Shown here piece after piece: positions 1 through 5,480 of a DNA stretch of 6,904 nt (the first letter of the stretch is position 1; each line of letters opens with the position of its first letter). Under the pieces are notes generated by a model that was not told where the DNA came from, ran no database searches, and worked only from the letters and a program-made list of their open reading frames with translations. Origin of the DNA: Promethearchaeota archaeon (lineage in GTDB: Archaea > Asgardarchaeota > Lokiarchaeia > Sigyniarchaeales > SOKP01); assembly GCA_004524385.1 (NCBI GenBank), contig SDNM01000080.1, forward strand, positions 1 through 6,904, in the 5' to 3' direction. Both the position numbers and the translations under genes were made by a program.

Positions 1-1315
1 CTTGTTTAATAGGGGTTTCTCTTTTCTTATTTACAATCAATGAAATTACGATGATCACAGCAAAAATGATAAGCATTATCATTAGCACTATCCAGAACGG
101 TATAGGTTCATCACCAAAATCAATGTCAAGATCATCATCTTCATCCTCTTCAACAATAACTTTGGCTGGAGGGGTCCAATGGAATAAGTATACTTGATTA
201 TCTGAGCTGCCAACTACTAAGTAATTGCCATTAGAAGAAATTGCTACGGTGTTGACATTCCCTTCAGTTTCATAAGACCATAAAGGTTGATTTTTAGATT
301 TATCATATAAATAGGTCTTATTATCAACACTTCCTACAATTATATGTTTTCCATTGGAAGAAATAGCAACAGATGTTATTACATCTTCAGCTTCATAAGT
401 CCGTATAAGCTTTTTATTTATTCTATCGAATAAATAAGTTTTATTGCCATCACTTCCAGCGACAAAGTATTTCCCATCTGAGGAGATTGCGACGCTAATA
501 ATATCACCTTTAGTTGTATAACTCCATTCAGGCACACTGCTAGATTTTTGAAATAAATAAACGTCATCATCATTACCTCCAGCCACGATAAAATTTCCAT
601 CGGATGAGATTGCCACGCTATTCACATTATCCAATGTTGTATGATTCCACTCCGGACCATCCGGTGTTTTATAAAAAAACTTAGAAATTTTATTATTAGA
701 ACTTCCTGATACAATATCTTTTCCGTCCAAGGAGATAGCCACAGAATTCACTTCATCATCTAAAGTAAAATTCCACATTGGAGTAGAACTCGAATTTTTA
801 AGAAGGGATATCTTATTATTGCTACTTGTAGTAATAATATAATTCCCATCAGAAGAAATTGTAACAGTATTTACATTATCTCCCATTGTATAATTCCATT
901 TTGGTGTAGAATCTGATATATTATTAAATAAGTAGGCATGATTATCATTGCTACCCGCGATGACATAAAATATATCAGATGAGATAGCAACTGAAGTCAC
1001 GTCATTACCAGTAGTATAATTCCACATTGGAGTCTTAGATAAAGAACTTGAATGATTAAATAGATAAGTTTGATGATCTTTACTTCCCGCAACAATATAA
1101 TTTCCGTCTGATGAAATCGATACAGAATTCACATCATCACCCGTCGTGAAATTCCATAGGAGCGTAGTACCAGATTGATGTGGGATTGAAGCATTTAATT
1201 TCTTGTAATTTTGAGAATTATATGAAATTCTTGTTTCTGGCAAGAAAACACAGAGTAAAAAAGTAAAAATAAGAATTGATATAAAAAAATACCTTGTATA
1301 TAATTTTTTTACCAT
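1..1315 (-). CDS. Membrane-anchored extracellular eight-blade beta-propeller protein (3' end cut by window edge)
   Basis: The frame is open from ATG at 1315 to the left edge and gives 438 residues with no stop. Visible order: a positively charged N-terminus and hydrophobic stretch (residues 1-25, Sec-type signal or anchor), a short linker, eight tandem blades of 40-44 residues (about 53-383), an acidic linker (389-403), one strong transmembrane segment (about 405-428), then a basic start of a tail (NKKR, 429-432) that runs out of the window. Each blade follows the pattern W-N/S-x-T ... V-x-S/T-V-A-I-S-S-D/N-G ... I-V-x-G-S ... Y-L-F, which resembles WD40-like and PQQ-like propellers. Eleven N-x-S/T sequons fit an exposed, N-glycosylated archaeal surface protein (inference). 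The gene lies 35 bp downstream of the secernin gene on the same strand. Substrate or partner is unknown; such propellers are usually binding scaffolds. The size of the cytoplasmic tail cannot be seen. Confidence 0.88.
   Translation of the reverse strand, partial: MVKKLYTRYFFISILIFTFLLCVFLPETRISYNSQNYKKLNASIPHQSGTTLLWNFTTGDDVNSVSISSDGNYIVAGSKDHQTYLFNHSSSLSKTPMWNYTTGNDVTSVAISSDIFYVIAGSNDNHAYLFNNISDSTPKWNYTMGDNVNTVTISSDGNYIITTSSNNKISLLKNSSSTPMWNFTLDDEVNSVAISLDGKDIVSGSSNNKISKFFYKTPDGPEWNHTTLDNVNSVAISSDGNFIVAGGNDDDVYLFQKSSSVPEWSYTTKGDIISVAISSDGKYFVAGSDGNKTYLFDRINKKLIRTYEAEDVITSVAISSNGKHIIVGSVDNKTYLYDKSKNQPLWSYETEGNVNTVAISSNGNYLVVGSSDNQVYLFHWTPPAKVIVEEDEDDDLDIDFGDEPIPFWIVLMIMLIIFAVIIVISLIVNKKRETPIKQ
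32..103 (-). other. C-terminal transmembrane helix of the propeller protein
   Basis: Residues 405-428 are almost purely hydrophobic (Ile, Val, Leu, Met, Phe) and are followed at once by Asn-Lys-Lys-Arg. By the positive-inside rule the propeller is outside the cell and the tail beginning at residue 429 is cytoplasmic. The tail continues beyond the window. Confidence 0.85.
107..151 (-). other. Acidic juxtamembrane linker of the propeller protein
   Basis: Residues 389-403 contain eleven Asp or Glu among fifteen positions, between the last blade and the transmembrane helix. It is probably a disordered, charged stalk holding the propeller off the membrane; cation binding is possible but not shown. 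Confidence 0.6.
167..1159 (-). repeat. Eight tandem beta-propeller blade repeats (period about 126 bp)
   Basis: Eight consecutive protein repeats can be aligned by eye from residue 53 to residue 383. Blade-start tryptophans are W54, W98, W140, W181, W223, W264 and W346; the seventh blade starts with Leu303-Ile304 instead of a tryptophan. Spacing is 40-44 residues. The core V-x-S/T-V-x-I-S is kept in every blade and ISSDG or ISSNG in most. The DNA copies are diverged, so this is an old protein-level repeat and not a recent DNA duplication. Eight copies fit a closed eight-blade propeller, although seven blades plus a spare repeat is possible. Confidence 0.85.
1241..1315 (-). other. Signal peptide or N-terminal membrane anchor of the propeller protein
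   Basis: Residues 1-25 begin with Lys3, Lys4 and Arg8, then an uninterrupted hydrophobic run from about Tyr9 to Leu25 rich in Phe, Ile and Leu. This is the n-region/h-region pattern of a Sec signal. No lipobox is present: the Cys22 context lacks the small residue expected before a lipobox cysteine. No clear signal peptidase site is evident, so cleavage is uncertain. Confidence 0.7.
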
Positions 1316-1350
1316 ATATTTTAATTTTAAATTATTTATTTTAAAGATTT

Positions 1351-2553
1351 TTAAATATTTATTGAGTTTATTGATCTTTCCCAAGCTTCTTTATTTAAAA
1401 TTCTAGCTTTTTGAATAAATTCTTCATTTGATATTTTTTCGGCATCCTTTATTTTATTAAGGAGTTCTTGCTCAATGTTTCTTATTTCTTTTAGATATTG
1501 TTCTCTTTCTGGAATGCTTTTTTTAGGTTTTCTTTTATGAGGATTAATAAATTTCGTATGTCTACTCCAAAACCAATCTGGATTGATTTCTTTGTACGGT
1601 CCTGATTTTAAAACTTTCTGGTCTCCTACAGGAAAAACATAAGGTTTATAAATGCTTAAACAAGGAAGTGTAGATCCCGTAAACCAATGAATTGTTTTAT
1701 TGGTTCCTTGTTTTAAGTGAGATACTTGAGAACCCGTTGATTCAAATCCCGCTCCATGCATGCATATTCCAATTTCGTGTTCGCGTAAAAAATCCATCAT
1801 TAAAGAAGGAGTGATACTTCCTTTATTTTCAGATAATAAATACATTGACTTACCAGGACGAGATGATACTGGAAATTTATCAGGAACGTATGAATCAGAA
1901 AAAATATTTGCAAAATCAAAATTCTCATCATCCTTACAATATCCCTTTTCAATTGCATGTTGAATAATTCCTTCTCTTCTTAAATCTCCTTTTCCTCTAA
2001 TTGAAACATTATTTGATATTGATCTTACATCTCTAACTATTTCTGCTACCCACCATTCATCAGCAGTTTCTAATACATAGGCTTCTTTAAAATCTGCAAT
2101 TATATATGAGTTATGGTATAACCAACTAGGAGCTTCAAACCCACAACCTCCTCCTTGACCATATTTTTCTAATAAGTTAGTAATAATTTCTAATGATTCC
2201 CGCGCAGTTTTACCTCTTTCTAATCCTAATCTTAGTAGATCCATTCCTAAGAGCCCTTTTTGTCTTAATGGTTCTCTAGTATAAATCGCTTCGTTTCCTA
2301 TTGCGACTCCATATTCATTACAACCACTTTCAGCACCCCACATCCACCATGGTTGACTTAATATCACAGCCAAAGTCTCAGAGACTTGTGGAATGGGAAT
2401 ATAAGTACAATTTAATTCCTCTCCCTTAGAATATCGTTTTCGTGGACCATAAGTTATTAATTGAGCTTCTGATTGGGGTCTATCGCTGTTTTTGCCAAAC
2501 ACAGTGCCTCCCCCTGAAACAGAATCTCCAAGGGCTACGAGCGTATCACACAT
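1351..2553 (-). CDS. Secernin-family protein (peptidase C69-like Ntn hydrolase)
   Basis: The 400-residue protein is close to the length of eukaryotic secernins (about 410-425 residues). It starts Met-Cys-Asp-Thr, so removal of Met1 would expose Cys2, the expected N-terminal nucleophile of this Ntn-hydrolase family. Family-like blocks are FGKNSDR (19-25), PWWMWGAE (68-75), NEYGVAIGNEA (79-89), the helix GLLGMDLLRLGLER (99-112), a Gly-rich GQGGGCGF segment, and a late block ending in IYKPYVF that resembles the secernin FKPF region. The last 60 or so residues are Lys/Glu-rich and predicted helical, perhaps a coiled coil. There is no signal peptide, so it is cytosolic. C69 relatives include dipeptidases; the substrate here is unknown and peptidase activity is unproven. 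ATG at 2553 is chosen because it puts Cys at position 2. It is divergent from the glycogen synthase and 35 bp upstream of the propeller gene, with no oligo-T terminator between them. Confidence 0.9.
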   Translation of the reverse strand: MCDTLVALGDSVSGGGTVFGKNSDRPQSEAQLITYGPRKRYSKGEELNCTYIPIPQVSETLAVILSQPWWMWGAESGCNEYGVAIGNEAIYTREPLRQKGLLGMDLLRLGLERGKTARESLEIITNLLEKYGQGGGCGFEAPSWLYHNSYIIADFKEAYVLETADEWWVAEIVRDVRSISNNVSIRGKGDLRREGIIQHAIEKGYCKDDENFDFANIFSDSYVPDKFPVSSRPGKSMYLLSENKGSITPSLMMDFLREHEIGICMHGAGFESTGSQVSHLKQGTNKTIHWFTGSTLPCLSIYKPYVFPVGDQKVLKSGPYKEINPDWFWSRHTKFINPHKRKPKKSIPEREQYLKEIRNIEQELLNKIKDAEKISNEEFIQKARILNKEAWERSINSINI

Positions 2554-2645
2554 AATTTATTCGATATTATTTCTTTAAGAAATTTATTAAAATCTATTTT
2601 AATAATGTTTTCATGAATTTTAAATAATATAGAATTAAATTTTGG

Positions 2646-2655
2646 TTATATATAA
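2646..2655. promoter_or_regulatory. Symmetric TATA-like palindrome
   Basis: TTATATATAA is its own reverse complement. With flanking bases it extends to a 14-bp palindrome (2644-2657) broken by a single mismatched pair. It could bind TBP in either orientation or act as an operator. It lies 92 bp from the secernin ATG and 173 bp from the glycogen synthase TTG, far for a promoter of a gene with a short leader. AT-rich background makes chance occurrence plausible. Confidence 0.25.
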
Positions 2656-2757
2656 TCATTTAAGAGATCCTCATTTTTTTTTTGATTTTTGTCGTAGTTA
2701 TTGCTACTAACATAGTTTAATATCTCAAAATAATTAAAGACCAAAGATCAATTATTA

Positions 2758-2770
2758 TTTAATAAAATAA
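2758..2770 (+). promoter_or_regulatory. Candidate TATA element for the glycogen synthase gene
   Basis: TTTAATAAAATAA resembles an archaeal TATA box. A start about 25 bp downstream would give a leader of roughly 40 nt that contains AAGGA and the A11 run. Other AT-rich stretches nearby would serve nearly as well, so the exact site is uncertain. Confidence 0.25.
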
Positions 2771-2818
2771 ATTTCAACCTTTTTTGGAATTTAATAAGGA
2801 TTTTCAAAAAAAAAAACA

Positions 2819-2839
2819 ATGAGAAATTTTGATTGGTAG
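2819..2839 (+). other. Six-codon out-of-frame ORF overlapping the glycogen synthase start
   Basis: ATG at 2819 opens a frame of six codons (M-R-N-F-D-W) that stops at TAG 2837-2839, overlapping the first codons of the synthase in another frame. It may be a chance ATG, a translational-coupling uORF, or the true start displaced by a one-base error in the TTTT run at 2827-2830; removing one T joins this ATG in frame with the synthase. Confidence 0.35.
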
Positions 2840-4601
2840 TAAGAAAAAGATTTGGATCTTTACATTTGAATACGCTGGTATTGCTAAAGTAGGAGGCCTT
2901 GGTGAAGTACCAGCAAACCAAGCAAAGACCTTAGTAGATCATTTCGATCTCACTGTTTTTATTCCTTCTCACGGGCAACTTGAAAGATTGAAAAAATCTA
3001 CTGAAGTATCTAGGTTACCATTTAATTGTATAGGACAACTGGACCTTTCGCCGCTTGGATTAAATGAACCAGTAAGTAGTTATGAAATTTCTTTTTATAA
3101 ATTAACTCTAAATGGAGTTAATATTGTTTTATTATCTGGGGAAAACACATTTACACGAAAATATTTAGACGATGAGAGCGTGTATAATCTAGATACTTTT
3201 GCCGGAAAATTATGCCTTTATAGTATTGGAATGCGATCTTTTATTGAATATCAAATAGATAATAAAAAAGATTTACCTAACATTATACACCTGCATGATT
3301 TTCACGTTGTCATACCATTCATAGGAATTAAGCAAGAATTAATTAAAAACGGATTAGACGTCTCATCGATAATTACATTTCACTTACTTACATGGCCAAG
3401 ATATAATATTGATTTTTACCATGCTTGTGGTATTGACGATACTCCAATTAAAATCCCTATGGAAGATGGATTTAAATTAATGTCTATTACAGAGATATTT
3501 ACCCTCTGTAAAGTGGAAGGAAAATATGAACCCCCAACCGTTGAAAAAATTGGTGCCGTTGTTAGCGATTTAGTAACAACAGTAAGCCAATCTTATTTGA
3601 GATCTGATATTATTCCTAATTTAGGACAAAATCTAATAGAATTTAAATCCAATTTTATATGGGATGGGTGTGATTGGGAGTATAATGAAATAATTCAAAG
3701 AGTATCTAACACTTTAGGAGCTGAAATGCATCAAGTTTTAAAAATACCAAATGAATCTCCAATAACTAGAAAAGACATGAAAAAATATTTATTAAGTTAT
3801 AAAATCGGGCATTTGAGTGAAAGCCCTCTAATCAACTCATCCAAAATAATTAATGCAATAGATAAAATTGCTTTTGGAAATCCTTATATCAAAAATGGAA
3901 ATGTAAAACCTTTTTCTGAGATTGGCCCGTTATTAATCGCAACAGGTAGAATATCATATCAGAAGGGTTTTGAGACTATTTTAGATTCAATTCCTAAAAT
4001 TGCTAGGGTAATTCCAGACGCAAAGATTTTATTACTTCTCTTGCCTACTGAATACAGTTTAAATGAACTAGAGACATACGCTAAGTATGTGAGCATATAT
4101 CCAAATAATTTACGAATAATTTTTGGTTTAGCTGCTGAAATTTTTTATCTAGCTCATATTGCTGCGGATGTTTATGCTGTCCTTTCTCGTTGGGAGCCGT
4201 TTGGAATTAATGCCTTGGAAGCAATGTCATCCAAAATACCGATAATTGCAACTAAGGTTGGAGGCTTACAAGAAACTGTTATTGATTTTCGGGAGGATCC
4301 TGAAAACGGCACTGGCATGTTAATTGAAAAGGATAATACATCTCAATTTGCAGATGCTTTAATTTCCTTCTTTTTATTAGCCCAAATTTCTGAAAAAGTT
4401 AAAAATGGAAAGTCTATTTATGATCCAGAAATAATGTATTTAGTGAACGAAATGCCAGACCCAATTTTGAAATCTCAAGTCTTAATCAAACCGAATTGTT
4501 ATGATAAAATAAAGGAGAATTGTTATAACCGAGTAAATAATAACTTTAGATGGCCTATAGTCTCTAAAAAGTTAGTAGATTTATACAATCGGTTATCTTA
4601 A
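2829..4601 (+). CDS. glgA: GT5-family glycogen synthase (archaeal type)
   Basis: This would transfer glucose from a nucleotide-glucose donor (ADP- or UDP-glucose) to the non-reducing end of an alpha-1,4-glucan in the cytosol. It shows the two-Rossmann GT-B layout: the N-terminal donor/acceptor loop KVGGLGEVP (20-28), HLHDFH (154-159), WDGCDW (278-283, matching the NGID-like region of bacterial enzymes), the second-domain start ATGRISYQKG (371-380), the E-x7-E motif (E456 and E464 in SRWEPFGINALEAM) and TKVGGLQETV (475-484). At 590 residues it is longer than bacterial GlgA (about 480), with extra sequence between 283 and 366 and after about 510, as in crenarchaeal relatives. It differs from the eukaryotic GT3 enzyme. 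TTG at 2829 is the only plausible start: an in-frame TGA lies at 2820-2822 and no in-frame ATG or GTG precedes the conserved N-terminus. No other glycogen gene is in view. Confidence 0.9.
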   Translation: MIGSKKKIWIFTFEYAGIAKVGGLGEVPANQAKTLVDHFDLTVFIPSHGQLERLKKSTEVSRLPFNCIGQLDLSPLGLNEPVSSYEISFYKLTLNGVNIVLLSGENTFTRKYLDDESVYNLDTFAGKLCLYSIGMRSFIEYQIDNKKDLPNIIHLHDFHVVIPFIGIKQELIKNGLDVSSIITFHLLTWPRYNIDFYHACGIDDTPIKIPMEDGFKLMSITEIFTLCKVEGKYEPPTVEKIGAVVSDLVTTVSQSYLRSDIIPNLGQNLIEFKSNFIWDGCDWEYNEIIQRVSNTLGAEMHQVLKIPNESPITRKDMKKYLLSYKIGHLSESPLINSSKIINAIDKIAFGNPYIKNGNVKPFSEIGPLLIATGRISYQKGFETILDSIPKIARVIPDAKILLLLLPTEYSLNELETYAKYVSIYPNNLRIIFGLAAEIFYLAHIAADVYAVLSRWEPFGINALEAMSSKIPIIATKVGGLQETVIDFREDPENGTGMLIEKDNTSQFADALISFFLLAQISEKVKNGKSIYDPEIMYLVNEMPDPILKSQVLIKPNCYDKIKENCYNRVNNNFRWPIVSKKLVDLYNRLS

Positions 4602-4652
4602 CTTAGCTTTTATTCAGAATTCCAAAAAGGGTATAGAGTTTGAGTAATTGCG

Positions 4653-4661
4653 TTTTTTTTT
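4653..4661 (+). terminator. Oligo-T (T9) terminator after the glycogen synthase gene
   Basis: A run of nine T on the plus strand lies 51 bp after the synthase stop codon. Archaeal RNA polymerase commonly terminates at such T-tracts without a hairpin. It sits just before the stop codon of the convergent 7TM gene, where it would limit read-through into antisense of that gene. Confidence 0.55.
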
Positions 4662-4663
4662 GT

Positions 4664-5395
4664 TTATTCAGATTTTTTATATATCTTTAGCAATCCAAAT
4701 GCCATTATTAAAATAGCAATAATATTCAGTACGTTTATTACGGTCATGAAAATAGTTAAAGCTGTTAAATTAGATTGCGTTGGACTTGCTCCTAATCTAT
4801 ATATATAAAGAAATGAAAAAACGTTTAATAATACCCGTAATATATATCCGAAAGCAACAAATAATGAATTTCTTCTATATTCTCCAGAAGATCTCAAACC
4901 AATTAAGAAAAAACCGCCACCAAAAAACAAAGCCTGAGTAACGATAAGTCCCATAATAAAAGCAATATTCAATAAAATTGGAGTATCGGTGAATTGGAAG
5001 AAAAGAAATAACAAATCAAATATTATTAAAGAAATAACCATTAGAAATTGAATTATTGTTACTATGTGTTTTTCTTTAATAAGTGATTTTTGAAACATAC
5101 TTCTCTCTAAAACATAGATTAAAGGTAGGGCTCCTCCTATTGTTAAAAAATATCCAGTTATCCTTATTGTTTGCATAGGATTGGGAGTACCCACAGTTAT
5201 AGTTGTTCCAAATTTTGTAGCTATATTAAAGATATAAATCAAAATTTGGCCGATTAAAATGCAAAGAAAGAAAATACTCATTGTAAGTAAAAATGGTTTA
5301 GCTATCTTATCCGCTTTCCTTAATTGGATTAATAAAAAGATAGTGATGATTCCAAATACAAAAAATAAGCAAAAAGCACTAATATCATAATACAT
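4664..5395 (-). CDS. Orphan seven-transmembrane protein, function unknown
   Basis: The 243-residue protein is nearly all membrane. Seven hydrophobic segments are visible at about 4-26, 34-58, 78-97, 111-135, 140-167, 177-201 and 210-236. Loops after segments 1, 3 and 5 and the C-terminus carry the Lys/Arg clusters (RKADKIAK; ERSMFQKSLIKEK; RSSGEYRR; KIYKK), while loops after 2, 4 and 6 are poor in charge, so the positive-inside rule predicts N-out/C-in, the topology of rhodopsins and GPCRs. Segment 7 has no lysine in its core, so it is not a retinal protein. No soluble sensor, kinase or transporter motif is seen. It could resemble the 7TM input domains found on some histidine kinases, but no kinase is attached. 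I do not recognise the family. It follows the helicase gene on the same strand after 85 bp. The ATG start has no Shine-Dalgarno upstream. Confidence 0.85.
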   Translation of the reverse strand: MYYDISAFCLFFVFGIITIFLLIQLRKADKIAKPFLLTMSIFFLCILIGQILIYIFNIATKFGTTITVGTPNPMQTIRITGYFLTIGGALPLIYVLERSMFQKSLIKEKHIVTIIQFLMVISLIIFDLLFLFFQFTDTPILLNIAFIMGLIVTQALFFGGGFFLIGLRSSGEYRRNSLFVAFGYILRVLLNVFSFLYIYRLGASPTQSNLTALTIFMTVINVLNIIAILIMAFGLLKIYKKSE

Positions 5396-5430
5396 TTTTA
5401 TATCAAATATTAAAAATAATTCTTATAATC

Positions 5431-5440
5431 ATATATAGAA
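5431..5440 (-). promoter_or_regulatory. Candidate TATA box for the 7TM gene
   Basis: On the minus strand TTCTATATAT ends about 35 bp before the ATG at 5395, which would place transcription initiation near 5410 with a short leader. A second candidate, TATTTATAAG (5450-5459), lies a little further upstream. Its position after the T7 tract of the helicase gene favours independent transcription. Confidence 0.3.
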
Positions 5441-5473
5441 CTGTTTTTCTTATAAATATTGCATAAATTTTGG

Positions 5474-5480
5474 AAAAAAA
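5474..5480 (-). terminator. Oligo-T (T7) tract directly after the helicase stop codon
   Basis: The minus strand reads seven T immediately after the TAA of the XPD-type gene. This matches a simple archaeal T-tract terminator and would partly separate the helicase transcript from the 7TM gene. There is no strong hairpin. The tract is short, so read-through is possible. Confidence 0.4.

Larger units (their letters stand above)
2554..2828. promoter_or_regulatory. Divergent intergenic region between the secernin and glycogen synthase genes
   Basis: This 275-bp gap must hold the promoters of both flanking genes. It is extremely AT-rich, so individual TATA boxes are ambiguous. Visible elements are a symmetric TATA-like palindrome (2646-2655), a T10 run (2674-2683), a plus-strand TATA-like stretch TTTAATAAAATAA (2758-2770), an AAGGA (2796-2800) and an A11 run (2806-2816). 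I see no convincing open frame, tRNA or strong hairpin in it. Confidence 0.5.

Noticed and set aside
418..600. A 60-codon minus-strand open frame
   Set aside because: It lies inside the propeller gene in another frame on the same strand and has no recognisable features; the propeller frame shows clear repeats through the same bases.
167..1159. The tandem repeats as a CRISPR array or DNA satellite
   Set aside because: The repeats are coding with a period of about 126 bp, diverged at the DNA level and conserved as protein blades, without unique spacers.
1760..1963. A 67-codon plus-strand open frame
   Set aside because: It is antisense to the secernin gene, which has clear family motifs there; treated as a shadow.
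2771..2793. An imperfect inverted repeat AAATTTC/GGAATTT upstream of the glycogen synthase
   Set aside because: The arms are about seven bases with a mismatch in a very AT-rich region; not enough for a hairpin or operator call.
4609..4672. A 10-bp direct repeat TTTATTCAGA at 4609-4618 and 4663-4672
   Set aside because: It is short, AT-rich and partly forms the stop region of the 7TM gene; no element lies between the copies apart from the T9 tract, so chance is likely.
4664..5395. The 7TM protein as a microbial or heliorhodopsin
   Set aside because: The seventh helix has no lysine in its core for retinal attachment; the only lysines are at its cytoplasmic end.
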